In this document: positions 43,734 through 53,896 of the stretch, one piece after another
Numbering within the stretch: the stretch's first letter is position 1
Layout: every line of letters starts with the position of its first letter
Program-made: the position numbers and the translations under genes
Source of the DNA: Bacteroides cellulosilyticus
GTDB taxonomy: Bacteria; Bacteroidota; Bacteroidia; Bacteroidales; Bacteroidaceae
Reading direction: 5' to 3'
DNA length: 64,000 bases
NCBI RefSeq assembly: GCF_020091405.1
Contig: NZ_CP081903.1
Span: forward strand, 5,270,501 to 5,334,500
The notes under the pieces: generated by a model
What the model saw: the letters and a program-made list of their open reading frames with translations, nothing else
The model's database searches: none
Told to the model about the DNA's origin: nothing

Positions 43734-43769
43734 AAGGGCTGCATCTTCTTTGTGCGAAGTGCAGCCCTT
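43734..43769. terminator. Terminator after proS
   Basis: AAGGGCTGCA (43734-43743) pairs with TGCAGCCCTT (43760-43769). It lies 34 bases beyond the proS stop on the minus strand. Confidence 0.75.
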
Positions 43770-43802
43770 TACTTTACTTTAGATCTTAAGATATCCTATA
43801 TT

Positions 43803-45296
43803 CTAATAAGAACGAGCAAATAAAACACGGCAAGCAGAAGGTTTGCCTGTCACCATACAGATACCCGGTTCTTTGTCATCATCAAAGAACGTTTCGAAAG
43901 GAATACAACGGATAGTTGCTTTTGTTTCTTCTTTAATCTTCTCCTCTGTTTCAACAGTACCATCCCAGTGAGCAAGAATAAATCCACCTTCTTCAATCTT
44001 CTCCTTGAATTCATCATAACTATCCACTTTCGTGATATGAGAGTTACGGTAGTTAAGGGCTTTCTGATAGACGTTAGTCTGGATTTCTTCCAACAGGTTC
44101 TTTACATATTCTTCGATGCCGTCACAAGAAAGAGTTTCTTTCTCCAATGTATCGCGACGCATAACTTCCATTGTATTGTTCTCCAAATCACGACCACCCA
44201 TAACAAGACGTACCGGCACACCTTTCAGTTCATAATCAGCAAATTTGAAGCCCGGACGTTTGTTATCAGCATTGTCATACTTAACAGAAATACCCATAGA
44301 CTTCAGTTTAGCAACAATGCCTGCTACTTTCTCATTAATCTTCTGCAGCATCTCTGCGTTCTTATAGATAGGCACGATAACCACCTGTATTGGAGCCAGA
44401 TGCGGAGGCAGTACAAGTCCGTTATCATCAGAGTGAGTCATGATCAGTGCACCCATCAGGCGAGTAGATACCCCCCATGAAGTAGCCCAAACATATTCCA
44501 TTTTGTTTTCCTTATTCACGAATTGCACGTCAAATGCCTTGGCGAAATTCTGTCCAAGGAAGTGAGACGTACCACTTTGCAAGGCTTTCCCATCCTGCAT
44601 CATAGCCTCAATGGTATAAGTATCCAGTGCACCGGCAAAACGCTCATTAGCCGATTTTACACCTTTCACTACGGGAACTGCCATGTATTTTTCGGCAAAC
44701 TCGGCATATACATTCAGCATACGTACAGCTTCTTCTTCAGCTTCCTCACGGGTAGCATGTGCAGTATGCCCTTCCTGCCACAAAAATTCAGCAGTACGCA
44801 GGAAAAGGCGGGTACGCATTTCCCAACGCATTACGTTGGCCCATTGGTTACACAAGATAGGCAGGTCACGATAGGAATTAATCCAATTCTTATAAGTATT
44901 CCAAATGATGGTTTCTGAAGTAGGGCGGATGATCAGTTCTTCTTCCAACTTGGCTTCCGGGTCTACAATAACTCCGCTACCGTCAGGAGCATTTTTCAGG
45001 CGATGATGAGTAACGACTGCACATTCCTTTGCAAAACCTTCCACATGTTCTGCCTCACGACTTAGGAAAGATTTCGGAATCAACAATGGGAAGTAAGCAT
45101 TCACATGCCCTGTTTCCTTAAACATATCGTCGAGTTGACGCTGTATTTTCTCCCAAATAGCGTATCCGTAAGGTTTAATCACCATACAGCCACGCACAGC
45201 TGACTGTTCTGCCAGGTCGGCCTTTACCACCAGTTCATTATACCACTGCGAATAATTCTCGCTGCGTTTGGTCAGGTCTTTTAATTCTACTGCCAT
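43803..45296 (-). CDS. proS: Prolyl-tRNA synthetase (archaeal/eukaryotic type)
   Basis: A 497-aa class II synthetase of the short ProS form that lacks the editing insertion. Motif 2 is visible in [23 protein letters not shown], motif 3 in [13 protein letters not shown], and TSFMGV-like motif 1 is replaced by the [15 protein letters not shown] region. The C-terminal anticodon domain ends in RVLFARSY, with the terminal Tyr typical of this type. It charges tRNA-Pro in the cytoplasm. A minus-strand TACTTTTG box at 45345-45352 is the probable -7 element. Confidence 0.95.
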   Translation of the reverse strand: MAVELKDLTKRSENYSQWYNELVVKADLAEQSAVRGCMVIKPYGYAIWEKIQRQLDDMFKETGHVNAYFPLLIPKSFLSREAEHVEGFAKECAVVTHHRLKNAPDGSGVIVDPEAKLEEELIIRPTSETIIWNTYKNWINSYRDLPILCNQWANVMRWEMRTRLFLRTAEFLWQEGHTAHATREEAEEEAVRMLNVYAEFAEKYMAVPVVKGVKSANERFAGALDTYTIEAMMQDGKALQSGTSHFLGQNFAKAFDVQFVNKENKMEYVWATSWGVSTRLMGALIMTHSDDNGLVLPPHLAPIQVVIVPIYKNAEMLQKINEKVAGIVAKLKSMGISVKYDNADNKRPGFKFADYELKGVPVRLVMGGRDLENNTMEVMRRDTLEKETLSCDGIEEYVKNLLEEIQTNVYQKALNYRNSHITKVDSYDEFKEKIEEGGFILAHWDGTVETEEKIKEETKATIRCIPFETFFDDDKEPGICMVTGKPSACRVLFARSY

Positions 45297-45420
45297 TTTA
45301 TTTTGTTTTTTAAAGTTTTTCGGATGTATCTATTAAATAGTCGGCAAAAGTACGAAAATTTGCGTGTTTTCTCCCAATATTTATAATAAAAACAACTTGC
45401 TTGAATCAACATCAAAACAC

Positions 45421-45714
45421 TCAATTACTAATAATCATCTCCCAGTCATCAAGAACAATCATTTCCCAGTTCGGAACACTACCTTCCACATGAGTAACAG
45501 ATATGCCATAAACTGAAAGGCTCTTACCAAAATGGGAGAATTCAATGAGAGCGGTTTCTTCTCCCTTTTGAATACGAAGATTTAAGAAATCACTCATTTG
45601 TTCCCAATCGGTAGGTCCAATGGCTAAAGATTGAATCACTCTACCGTCAAGTGGTGCACCAATGGCAATGTCTTTAATACGTTCAACAAAAGAAAGGGCT
45701 TGTTCGTAGGTCAT
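45421..45714 (-). CDS. Hypothetical protein, 97 aa
   Basis: A small acidic protein with an N-terminal helix (YEQALSFVERIKDIAIG) followed by beta-strands (ETALIEFSHFGKSLSVYGISV, NWEMIVLDDWEMIISN). I do not recognise the family. The start has no strong upstream site, but codon use looks coding and there is no better frame. It sits between proS and tRNA-Gly as a likely single-gene unit. Confidence 0.6.
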   Translation of the reverse strand: MTYEQALSFVERIKDIAIGAPLDGRVIQSLAIGPTDWEQMSDFLNLRIQKGEETALIEFSHFGKSLSVYGISVTHVEGSVPNWEMIVLDDWEMIISN

Positions 45715-45784
45715 AACAAAATGTTTTCTGCAAAGATACTATTAATCACAAACAGGGGCAAATCGAATTATATAAACGATAATA

Positions 45785-45815
45785 AAAAAAGCAGCTACTT
45801 ACCGTAACTGCTTAA
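45785..45815 (-). terminator. Terminator downstream of tRNA-Gly
   Basis: In the minus-strand RNA, AAGCAG and CTGCTT flank an inner TTAC/GTAA pairing and are followed by seven T residues. It lies about 10-40 bases after the tRNA 3' end. Confidence 0.65.
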
Positions 45816-45825
45816 CTTTCAAAAG

Positions 45826-45898
45826 AGCGGCAAACGAGGCTCGAACTCGCGACCCTCAGCTTGGGAAGCTGATGCTCTACCAACTGAGCTACTGCCGC
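45826..45898 (-). tRNA. tRNA-Gly (anticodon CCC)
   Basis: A 73-base cloverleaf on the minus strand. The acceptor stem starts GCGGCAG and pairs with TTGCCGC near the 3' end. The D arm is GCTC...GAGC, the anticodon stem is TCAGC/GCTGA with loop TTCCCAA (anticodon CCC, reading GGG), and the T arm has loop TTCGAGC. CCA is not encoded, as usual in Bacteroides. Confidence 0.93.
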
Positions 45899-45992
45899 AT
45901 TGCTTTCTTAAAAAGACGGTGCAAAGGTAAAAGAAGTTTTTTTATATTCAAAAATAAAAATGTACTTTTACAGCCACTAAAGTGAAAAAAAT

Positions 45993-46502
45993 ATGAAACG
46001 AATCATACTCATTACCGGAGGTGCACGCTCCGGTAAAAGTAGCCATGCGGAAAAACTGGCGCTAAGTCTCTCTCCTACTCCTGTTTACCTTGCTACCGCA
46101 CGTATTTGGGATGAAGAATTCCGACAACGCGTAATCCGCCATCAACAAAGACGCGGACCGGAATGGACAAATATAGAGGAAGAAAAAGAGCTAAGCCGTC
46201 ATCGATTGAGCGGACGGGCTGTACTGATAGACTGCGTTACTTTATGGTGTACAAACTTCTTCTTTGATGTAAATGCAGATACAGATAGTGCCCTGACAGC
46301 TGCCAAAGAAGAATTCGACCGTTTTACAGCGCAAGATGCTACCTTCATCTTTGTTACCAATGAAATAGGTATGGGGGCTACTTCAGAAAATGAAATTCAG
46401 CGTAAGTTCACAGATATGCAAGGCTGGATGAACCAGTACATCGCCGAACACGCTGATGAAGTATGGTTGATGGTATCGGGGATTCCGGTGAAAGTGAAAT
46501 AG
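45993..46502 (+). CDS. cobU: Adenosylcobinamide kinase/guanylyltransferase
   Basis: A 169-aa bifunctional CobU. The P-loop is ITGGARSGKSSHAEKLA, followed by VYLATARIWDEEFRQRVIRHQQRR with the guanylylated His region, LIDCVTLWCTNFFF, and VTNEIGMGATSE. It phosphorylates adenosylcobinamide and activates it to AdoCbi-GDP for cobalamin lower-loop assembly. It is first of a four-gene plus-strand run (cobU, cobT, cobS, cobC). No cobalamin riboswitch is visible in the 94 bases between the tRNA and the start. Confidence 0.93.
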   Translation: MKRIILITGGARSGKSSHAEKLALSLSPTPVYLATARIWDEEFRQRVIRHQQRRGPEWTNIEEEKELSRHRLSGRAVLIDCVTLWCTNFFFDVNADTDSALTAAKEEFDRFTAQDATFIFVTNEIGMGATSENEIQRKFTDMQGWMNQYIAEHADEVWLMVSGIPVKVK

Positions 46503-46561
46503 AGAAAGGGAAAGATGATAGAATGGTAAGATGATAAGATTCAAAGTTATAAATATTGCAT

Positions 46562-47599
46562 ATGAAAACATTTAAGATAATACGTCCGGACGAGAATATC
46601 CGTCCAGCATTGATTGAAAAAATTAATAATCTGACTAAACCCAAAGGTTCATTGGGTACTCTTGAAGAACTGGCTTTGCAAATAGGCTGGATACAACAAA
46701 CTCTGTCTCCTACCCTGCAACATCCACAGAATATAATCTTTGCCGCTGATCATGGCATTGTAGACGAAGGTGTCAGCCTTTCGCCCAAAGAAGTTACCTG
46801 GCAACAGATTAGTAACTTCTTACATGGAGGTGCCGGAGTGAATTTTCTTTGCCGACAGCATGGGTTTACCTTGAAAATAGTAGATGCCGGTGTAGATTAT
46901 GATTTACCTTATGATACAGGTGTCATCAACATGAAAGTGCGGAAAAGTACTCGAAATTATCTGCATGAAGCTGCTATGACAGAAGAGGAAATGGAACTAT
47001 GCTTGGAGCGCGGTGCAGAAGTTGTACGCAATTGCCATAAAGAAGGTAGCAATGTACTCAGTTTCGGGGAAATGGGTATTGGAAATACATCTTCCTCATC
47101 CCTGTGGATGACTTGCTTTACAAATATTCCTCTGGAACAATGTGTAGGCGCGGGAAGCGGACTGGATAATGTTGGTATCCGTCATAAATATGAAGTATTA
47201 AAACAGTCATTAGATAACTACAAAGGAGATCATTCTCCCCATGATATCATCCGCTATTTTGGAGGTCTGGAAATGGTGATGGCAGTAGGTGCTATGCTTC
47301 AGGCAGCCGAACTTGGAATAGTTATTATGGTAGATGGATTCATTATGACAAACTGTATTCTGGCTGCCAGCAAATTATATCCGGAAGTACTGCATTATGC
47401 TATTTTCGGACATTGTGGAGATGAAACAGGTCATAAACTGTTACTCGACAATATGGAAGCCAGACCGCTTTTAAATTTAGGCCTGCGTTTGGGTGAAGGA
47501 ACAGGTGCCATCTGTGCATATCCCATTGTGCAGTCCGCTATACGTATGATTAATGAAATGGATAACTTCGCACATGCTTCTATAACAAAGTATTTCTAA
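46562..47599 (+). CDS. cobT: Nicotinate-nucleotide-dimethylbenzimidazole phosphoribosyltransferase
   Basis: A 345-aa CobT of standard size, starting at ATG 46562 ([17 protein letters not shown]). It has the conserved [54 protein letters not shown], and the C-terminal catalytic region [14 protein letters not shown] with Glu. It makes alpha-ribazole phosphate from a base and NaMN, so it defines the lower ligand. It is followed 4 bases later by cobS. Confidence 0.95.
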   Translation: MKTFKIIRPDENIRPALIEKINNLTKPKGSLGTLEELALQIGWIQQTLSPTLQHPQNIIFAADHGIVDEGVSLSPKEVTWQQISNFLHGGAGVNFLCRQHGFTLKIVDAGVDYDLPYDTGVINMKVRKSTRNYLHEAAMTEEEMELCLERGAEVVRNCHKEGSNVLSFGEMGIGNTSSSSLWMTCFTNIPLEQCVGAGSGLDNVGIRHKYEVLKQSLDNYKGDHSPHDIIRYFGGLEMVMAVGAMLQAAELGIVIMVDGFIMTNCILAASKLYPEVLHYAIFGHCGDETGHKLLLDNMEARPLLNLGLRLGEGTGAICAYPIVQSAIRMINEMDNFAHASITKYF

Positions 47600-47603
47600 A
47601 CGT

Positions 47604-48392
47604 ATGAAAGTCCTCGCAGCATTCATCTTCTTCACCCGGCTTCCATTTTGGAGAATCAAAGAAGTTCCGGCTAAATACTTTAAACGTATCGTTCCATACT
47701 GGCCATTAGCAGGATGGCTGACGGGTGGTATTATGGTCGGCATACTGTGGATAGCAGCTCAGATACTTCCCATTTCCATCGCATGGGTACTTGCCATCCT
47801 CTCCCGATTGCTTATCACAGGCTGTCTGCACGAAGACGGACTGGCTGATTTTTTTGATGGCTTTGGTGGAGGAACCACCAAAGAACGGACACTTGCCATT
47901 ATGAAAGATTCCCAGATAGGAAGTTATGGCGTTATAGGATTAATAGTCTATTTCTTGCTATTATTCTTACTTTTGGAAAATCTACCTTTGAAACTGATTT
48001 GTGTTCTCGTAATTTGTGGCGACTGCTGGTCTAAATTCTGTGCTTCACAAATCATCAATTATTTACCTTATGCACGAAAAGAAGAAGAAAGCAAGGCGAA
48101 AGTTGTGTATGACCGTATGACCTGGAAAGAGTTATTGACAGGATTCATCTGTGGATTTTTACCTATTATATTATTTTTGCCGATAGATTTCTGGCCGGCC
48201 ATGATCTGCCCGATTCTGACATTCAGTCTATTGTATCGGTTGATGAAACGTCGTCTCCAAGGTTATACAGGAGATTGCTGCGGAGCTACATTCCTGCTTT
48301 GTGAGCTTTCATTCTATTTGGGTGCAGTAATCTTGCTGTATGCATATATCAAATACGGTAACCCGGATTTTATTAATGTTTATTTAAAATAA
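47604..48392 (+). CDS. cobS: Adenosylcobinamide-GDP ribazoletransferase
   Basis: A 262-aa inner-membrane protein with about six to seven helices. It has the CobS signatures FFTRLPFW, CLHEDGLADFFDGFGGG (metal-binding acidic residues) and MKDSQIGSYGVIGL near residues 72-115. It joins AdoCbi-GDP to alpha-ribazole phosphate in the membrane, the final assembly step. It is tightly spaced with cobT and cobC. Confidence 0.93.
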   Translation: MKVLAAFIFFTRLPFWRIKEVPAKYFKRIVPYWPLAGWLTGGIMVGILWIAAQILPISIAWVLAILSRLLITGCLHEDGLADFFDGFGGGTTKERTLAIMKDSQIGSYGVIGLIVYFLLLFLLLENLPLKLICVLVICGDCWSKFCASQIINYLPYARKEEESKAKVVYDRMTWKELLTGFICGFLPIILFLPIDFWPAMICPILTFSLLYRLMKRRLQGYTGDCCGATFLLCELSFYLGAVILLYAYIKYGNPDFINVYLK

Positions 48393-48399
48393 TAATTAT

Positions 48400-48945
48400 A
48401 TGGAAATTATTTTTATCAGACATACCTCAGTAGATGTCCCTCCCGGAGTGTGCTACGGACAAACAGATGTTCCTTTGCGAAACAGTTTCGAACAAGAAGC
48501 TGCCGTCACATCCGGAAATCTAAAATCTTACCGTCCGAAAGGGAGAGATTTCGATTATGTATATACCAGTCCGCTATCCCGTTGTGTACGTCTTGCTACC
48601 TACTGCGGATATCCTGATGCCGAACGTGACAACCGAATTATGGAAATGAACTTCGGGGATTGGGAAATGAAGAATTTTGATGAAATAAGTGATCCTAGAC
48701 TGAAAGAATGGTATGCCGACTACATAAACGTACCTGCTACAAACGGTGAATCATTCGCCATACAGTATCAACGTGTCGCCAGTTTTCTGGATGAACTGAG
48801 AGAAAAGAATTATGAGAAAGTAGCCATATTTGCACATGGAGGCGTATTGATTTGCGCCCAACTTTATGCAGGAGCTATAAAACTGGAAGAGGCATTCAGT
48901 GCTTTGACTCCCTATGGAGGAATCATTCAGTTGAAACTTGATTAG
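48400..48945 (+). CDS. cobC: Alpha-ribazole phosphatase, histidine phosphatase family
   Basis: A 181-aa phosphoglycerate-mutase-fold protein. The catalytic motif is FIRHTSVDVPPGVCYGQTDVPL (RHT in place of RHG, as in CobC), and the second His is in VAIFAHGGVLICA. It dephosphorylates alpha-ribazole phosphate or adenosylcobalamin phosphate. It ends the cobUTSC run and overlaps the convergent kinase gene by 23 bases. Confidence 0.88.
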   Translation: MEIIFIRHTSVDVPPGVCYGQTDVPLRNSFEQEAAVTSGNLKSYRPKGRDFDYVYTSPLSRCVRLATYCGYPDAERDNRIMEMNFGDWEMKNFDEISDPRLKEWYADYINVPATNGESFAIQYQRVASFLDELREKNYEKVAIFAHGGVLICAQLYAGAIKLEEAFSALTPYGGIIQLKLD

Positions 48946-50902
48946 CAGCTTGTATGCTAAACAGAACCAATGGCCCTTCTGCCGCACCTTCCTGCACTTT
49001 ATAAGTACCATTGAAAGCATGAACAAAATGTGCATTGATCTCATGGCGAATCAGTGCAGTTTTGTTTTCAAAGCGAGCCTTAGCCAAAGGGGTACCGGTC
49101 ACTCTGAAGAATAACATGTTCTTCTCTTTATCGTACCTAATGCGAATAACAATATTATATGTATTTTCATCATTCTCTGACGGTACCAGCAGGCTGGACA
49201 ATAACGAAGAGAACTTGTTTTTATCCGTACTTATCATCTTATTTTCCACATCCGTTTTCAAACGGACTGTTACACGTCCGTTGCCACTCTGTTCAGCAAT
49301 GGTAATCTCTTTCCGGCATAATTCTATCAATTCACATTCTTCCTGCACATATTGTGTCTTACCGGATTCAAGGCGGGAAAGTTCCAGAATACTATTAACA
49401 TACGTCAATAGGTTTTCCGCATTCTCCTGAATCATCTTGCCATATTCTACTTTTGCTTCTGCAGTGAGTTCTTTTGATTCCGTCAACAGTTCGGCAAAAC
49501 CTACCACCACATTCAACGGAGTACGTATGTCATGACTGATTTCAGACTGCAAACGGTCTTTAGTGGTGTTATCCGCTTCTGCCTGCATGGCTGCACTTAC
49601 CGTCACTTTTTCAGCTGCAGCGATTTTTCGCGATATATAACGTGTATAAAGATAAAAAATGAGTATCAGTACCAGTAGTGTGATAAGAAACAGGAAGCCG
49701 CGTTTATAGTTGGTATCCTTTATTTTCTGCTTCTCCAGAAGAAGGTCGTTAATATGATAGATTTCCTTCATTTGCCGCAACTGATTTGCAGAAAAAGCAT
49801 TGTCCAATGAGTCCTGAGTCCGTATGAGGTAACGTTTAGTCTCGATAGCTCCGTCAATATCACCTTTGTCAATCTGGGTGGACGCCTTATAATTAATAAG
49901 CGTAGCAAAAGTGGATACATAATGATTCAATACTACCGGTGTCACTTCATCTATCAGGGCAATACTTTTGTCATACTCCTGTGTACGGGCATAATATTGC
50001 AATTGTACAAGCTGGACATTCAACCAGAAAACCGGATCTACATGATCTTCCAATAATGCCTTTGCTTTATTTATATGCTCCAGAGCAATATGATAAGTTC
50101 CCTTATTCATATACAAGAGAACATACTTTATCTGGCAGTCAATCTCAAAATTACTCCAATTTTTCCGTGTCTCAGGTTCACGGGTTATGACTTCCTGTAA
50201 GGTCTCATCCATTTGTTGAACATAAGGTCGCCTCAAGCTATCTCTTCCTGTATTACCATACACTTGAGCAATACGCGAAAGAATATCCACACGCAAACTG
50301 GTCTTAGTCCGGGGAGTAAAACGTTGATAGGCTTTTAAAAAAATGTTCAATGCTTCGTCCACTCTGCTGGATACTCCGTATGCACACCCTAAACTATTGT
50401 ATGATGCTATCTCACCATTATTACTATTGTGTTCCAAGGACTCTGCCAATGTTTCTTTTGCCACATATACAGCCTTTTCTATCTGCCTTTTAGAAGCCAG
50501 GGCACGGCTGATCGCAGCTTTCTGCTCCAGATAATAATCATATGTACCTACTTCAGGAGCATATTTTTCCAGCTTATCCACCCAATATGCCAAACTGTCC
50601 GCATCATGTAATTTGTCATAGCAAGAGGCCAGATAATAAGCACCCAGATTCTCATAAATGATATTTTTCTGAATACACGCTTCCTGATATAAAGCGGTTG
50701 AGAAAGTTTTGTTATAAGGAGCGTACTGATGTCTGTAAGCCATATCACGCAAGTAAGTAAGCTTAGGAAGCGTGCCCGGCATGGACTGCGCTATTTTCAG
50801 AATACTGTCCTGATATTGCTGCGCATTGGCATCTTCTGCATACAACGCATAAGGATACATATTCAGCAAACAAAACCATATAATTAGTATGTGCTTCATC
50901 AT
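48923..50902 (-). CDS. TPR sensor histidine kinase with degenerate catalytic domain
   Basis: A 659-aa protein: signal peptide, TPR-like helical repeats to about residue 390, one TM helix (FLFLITLLVLILIFYLYT), then HisKA with the phospho-acceptor His near residue 455 (EISHDIRTPLNVVVGFAEL). The expected ATPase region lacks the N box (LSSLLVPSENDENTYN instead of a NLLxNAxKF pattern) and the DxGxG box (FRVTGTPLAKARF). It should therefore be unable to bind ATP normally. It overlaps the intact kinase gene upstream (ATGA), suggesting that the two proteins work together. Confidence 0.82.
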   Translation of the reverse strand: MMKHILIIWFCLLNMYPYALYAEDANAQQYQDSILKIAQSMPGTLPKLTYLRDMAYRHQYAPYNKTFSTALYQEACIQKNIIYENLGAYYLASCYDKLHDADSLAYWVDKLEKYAPEVGTYDYYLEQKAAISRALASKRQIEKAVYVAKETLAESLEHNSNNGEIASYNSLGCAYGVSSRVDEALNIFLKAYQRFTPRTKTSLRVDILSRIAQVYGNTGRDSLRRPYVQQMDETLQEVITREPETRKNWSNFEIDCQIKYVLLYMNKGTYHIALEHINKAKALLEDHVDPVFWLNVQLVQLQYYARTQEYDKSIALIDEVTPVVLNHYVSTFATLINYKASTQIDKGDIDGAIETKRYLIRTQDSLDNAFSANQLRQMKEIYHINDLLLEKQKIKDTNYKRGFLFLITLLVLILIFYLYTRYISRKIAAAEKVTVSAAMQAEADNTTKDRLQSEISHDIRTPLNVVVGFAELLTESKELTAEAKVEYGKMIQENAENLLTYVNSILELSRLESGKTQYVQEECELIELCRKEITIAEQSGNGRVTVRLKTDVENKMISTDKNKFSSLLSSLLVPSENDENTYNIVIRIRYDKEKNMLFFRVTGTPLAKARFENKTALIRHEINAHFVHAFNGTYKVQEGAAEGPLVLFSIQAANQVSTE

Positions 50903-52770
50903 ACAGCCCCCTCCGCTTTAGTTTTATACTTTAACGGATGCGTAAAGCAGAAACGTGCACCTTGTGTATAGTTACTGTCTACCCATATCCGTCCTCTCAT
51001 GTAGGTCACAATCAACTGGCATATGGAAAGTCCCAGACCACTTCCCTGTGCAAAGTCGTTCAGCTTTTCAAAACGTTCAAAAATCAAGCCCTGTTTCTCA
51101 AGTGGAATACCGCAACCGGTATCGGTTACAGAAAAAAATGCAGTATTGCGGTCAGATAACTCTAACCTCAATACAATAGATCCTTCTTTAGTAAACTTGG
51201 TAGCATTCACCAACAAGTTAATCAGAACCTGACGAAGACGGGCATCGTCTGTTTCTATCATCAACTCCGGAAGTTCCGTATCGAAACGTAATTCCACCTC
51301 AAGTTTACGAGAAGCGTTAACAGTTTCCGAAGCTTCCTTACAGAGTTTCACGGCATCATACGGCCGGATATTAAATGTTATATTATCATTCTCGAAATCC
51401 GAAAAATCAAGAATATCATTAATCAGTTTCAAAAGTTGAAAGGAGTTGACTTTAATAATCTCACAGAATTCCTTACGTGAATCCTCATCAAAAGAGTCAT
51501 CTTCCGAAGCCAGGACGGCAGAAAAACCGACAATGGCATTGAGCGGTGTACGTACTTCATGACTCATATTGGAAAGGAACATGTTCTTTTTCTGTATGGC
51601 ACGCTCTGCCTTCTGTATCATTTTTTCCTGTGAACATTTTGACTCTTTCAGACGGAATATCTTCCTCCAGCTAAGATACAGGAAAAGCAGCAGGAAAAGT
51701 GTGCAGACAACAATACCTCCCAAATAAAGCCGATAGGAAAACAAACGGTCACGCTCGTTCTGATAAGTCAGCCGGTCGGCTTGGAAGCGGGTGGTCAACT
51801 GATCTATCTCTTTAGGATAATTTTTCTCAAAAGACGATTTAATGTATGAAAACACCAAACCGTATTGCTTATATGCTTCTTCCTTGCGCCCCATTTTCAC
51901 GAGCAGGTCAGCCTTGTCTTGCAGGACTCCCTTGTACAAGCTGCTGTTGATTTCAGCATAATCCGTATGTAAAAAAGCATCATAAGTTGTCAGAGATTTC
52001 TCATATTCACCGGTACGTTCCCAATACATAGCCTCGGCTATCAAGAGATGTTGCATAATACCCGGAATCAGCTTTTCCCTCAAAGGTTCCACTTCATCCA
52101 AGTGTTGACGAGCGGTCTTCACAGAACCCTTAAACAGTTGACAATAGGCATTGAAGATATGCCGGACAGCTTGTTCCTGCTCTGAGAGACTATCTGCGGA
52201 AAAACGGTTCAGGCGGGCCATGAAATACGCTGCCTCCGTAAAATTACGAATACGAAGATTGTGCTCTACTAATTCCAACAATAACATCCGGACATATATT
52301 CCCTCACCGGACATTTGATCGAACATCTCTAATGCCTGTACATGAGCACTCCCTGCTTCCTGGTTTCGTCCGGTATAAGAATACACCTCACTAATGGCAT
52401 TCAGTGCAAGAGCAGTTCCCAAAGCATGCGAGAGTGCACTTGCTTTTGAATACATCTGCTCACTCCAATCAATGGCCAGGCGTATTTCTCCACGAAAAAG
52501 ATATGATTTTATGAGTATACGTTCCAGTTCAAAGTACGTATTATATTGCTTGGTAGATTCCAGATAATTGAGGATACTATCCAGATTGATAGCCGAGCTT
52601 TCTTCCTTTGTCAGATAATCAAAGCCCATACTGTTGTGAAAAGCAGATATCACTTCATCTTGAATGGTAGCACGCTCGACTTCTGCCAGGCTATCCTCCC
52701 CTGCTGATAATGGGAAAATGCATCCAAAGCATACTATATGGAGAACGAGATATTTCAGTAAGTTTCTCAT
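50899..52770 (-). CDS. TPR sensor histidine kinase (intact)
   Basis: A 623-aa protein from ATG 52770 (MRNLLKYLVLHIVCFGCIFPLSAG, a signal peptide). A longer frame to 52812 is disfavoured by the promoter at 52829-52860. TPR-like repeats fill about residues 40-350 in the periplasm, then a TM helix (LYLGGIVVCTLFLLLFLYLSW), HisKA (NMSHEVRTPLNAIVGFSAVL, His near 402) and a complete HATPase: LINLLVNATKFT, VTDTGCGIPLEKQGLIFERF, GSGLGLSICQL. No response regulator is nearby. The signal sensed is unknown. Confidence 0.88.
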   Translation of the reverse strand: MRNLLKYLVLHIVCFGCIFPLSAGEDSLAEVERATIQDEVISAFHNSMGFDYLTKEESSAINLDSILNYLESTKQYNTYFELERILIKSYLFRGEIRLAIDWSEQMYSKASALSHALGTALALNAISEVYSYTGRNQEAGSAHVQALEMFDQMSGEGIYVRMLLLELVEHNLRIRNFTEAAYFMARLNRFSADSLSEQEQAVRHIFNAYCQLFKGSVKTARQHLDEVEPLREKLIPGIMQHLLIAEAMYWERTGEYEKSLTTYDAFLHTDYAEINSSLYKGVLQDKADLLVKMGRKEEAYKQYGLVFSYIKSSFEKNYPKEIDQLTTRFQADRLTYQNERDRLFSYRLYLGGIVVCTLFLLLFLYLSWRKIFRLKESKCSQEKMIQKAERAIQKKNMFLSNMSHEVRTPLNAIVGFSAVLASEDDSFDEDSRKEFCEIIKVNSFQLLKLINDILDFSDFENDNITFNIRPYDAVKLCKEASETVNASRKLEVELRFDTELPELMIETDDARLRQVLINLLVNATKFTKEGSIVLRLELSDRNTAFFSVTDTGCGIPLEKQGLIFERFEKLNDFAQGSGLGLSICQLIVTYMRGRIWVDSNYTQGARFCFTHPLKYKTKAEGAV

Positions 52771-52828
52771 GAAGTTTGTTTGTTTCGTGCTGTGTGGTGT
52801 TTGTGTTGCCATTCACCGCATACGCTGG

Positions 52829-52860
52829 CAAATATATTCAATATTTCCCAAAAAGCCAAA
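52829..52860 (-). promoter_or_regulatory. Promoter of the sensor kinase pair
   Basis: On the minus strand TTTG is followed after 20 bases by TATATTTG (52836-52829). Transcription would start near 52822, leaving a leader of about 50 bases before the ATG at 52770. Confidence 0.7.
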
Positions 52861-52872
52861 AATTGTGAATGA

Positions 52873-53850
52873 CTAAATGAAAAAAGAGACCAAAGTAGTA
52901 GTTATTATCAGGATTACGATCATTATTCCTTCGGCACGGCGGTTGATACGAACAGCTACTTTCATGTCTTCCGTAGTTAAAAGACGATCATTGCTACCGA
53001 TGTAAGGCTTCCAGACTTCTTCACCGAAATAATTGTGCGGACCTCCGAAACGGCAATCCAGAATACCGGCAAGAGCAGCCTCGGGATAACCGGAATTCGG
53101 GCTGGCATGTTGACTGCCATATATTCCGACGAATCTCAACAGAGTCCCAAACCGGCCTCGGGGAAGACAAGCAAGTGTCATGAGAAAAGCTGTCAGACGG
53201 GCAGGAATATAATTGGAGACATCATCCAGGCGGGCGGCAAAACAGCCGAAAGCACAGTAACGCTCGTTACGATAGCCAATCATGGAATCCAGAGTATTCA
53301 CCATCTTATAGGCAAGCATACCGGGGATACCTAATAACATATACCAAAATAGGGGAGCAATTACTCCATCACTCAGATTCTCTGCAAGTGTTTCAAGTGC
53401 TGCCGTACGTACTTCCTGTGCAGAAAGTCCGGAAGTATCACGACCGACTATACGAGCTACCTGCTTCCTGCCTTCTTCCAACGAACGATCTACAGCTTCG
53501 AATACCATACGAACTTCACGGATAAGTGTGGTACCTGCCAGACAGAAAAAGATGGTAAGTATCTGTAGCGCCAGAAGTAATCCCGGAGAAAATGACGCTA
53601 TCCAGTGAAATAGATAGTATGCCGCAAAATAAACGGCAAGAACAAGAACAATAGCTACGAAAGCACCTTTTAGTCCTCGTTTTGAACCTTTATTCAACAG
53701 ATGTTCGCAGAATGAAATCATCTTTCCGAATGCAACTACAGGATGAGGCAACCAAGCCGGATCTCCCAGCCAGCGGTCAAGCAACCAGGCAGCAAGCAAG
53801 GGCAGGCTGAGGACAAATACGGTGTTTAAGATAAGAAGAATATTTTCCAT
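52873..53850 (-). CDS. cbiB: Adenosylcobinamide-phosphate synthase
   Basis: A 325-aa inner-membrane protein of the CbiB/CobD family. It shows AAWLLDRWLGDPAWLPHPVVAFGKMI at the N terminus, TLAENLSDGVIAPLFWYMLLGIPGMLAYKMVNTLDSMIGYRNERY near residues 160-200, and SPNSGYPEAALAGILDCRFGGPHNYFGE near 250. It attaches the aminopropanol phosphate arm to adenosylcobyric acid. It follows cobD on the same strand with a hairpin repeat between them. Confidence 0.93.
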   Translation of the reverse strand: MENILLILNTVFVLSLPLLAAWLLDRWLGDPAWLPHPVVAFGKMISFCEHLLNKGSKRGLKGAFVAIVLVLAVYFAAYYLFHWIASFSPGLLLALQILTIFFCLAGTTLIREVRMVFEAVDRSLEEGRKQVARIVGRDTSGLSAQEVRTAALETLAENLSDGVIAPLFWYMLLGIPGMLAYKMVNTLDSMIGYRNERYCAFGCFAARLDDVSNYIPARLTAFLMTLACLPRGRFGTLLRFVGIYGSQHASPNSGYPEAALAGILDCRFGGPHNYFGEEVWKPYIGSNDRLLTTEDMKVAVRINRRAEGIMIVILIITTTLVSFFI

Positions 53851-53896
53851 TGTGATAACATATAATTGGAGTCTTTTCTATCGGGTTATGAATTAA

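Noticed and set aside
45960..45992. Possible B12-box (GCCACT...AGTG) before cobU
   Set aside because: It is only a short stem in a 94-base space; the other parts of a cobalamin riboswitch are absent and there is no room for them.
48923..48945. cobC and the kinase gene overlap as a sign of frameshift
   Set aside because: Both proteins have complete expected ends; this is a normal convergent overlap of 23 bases.
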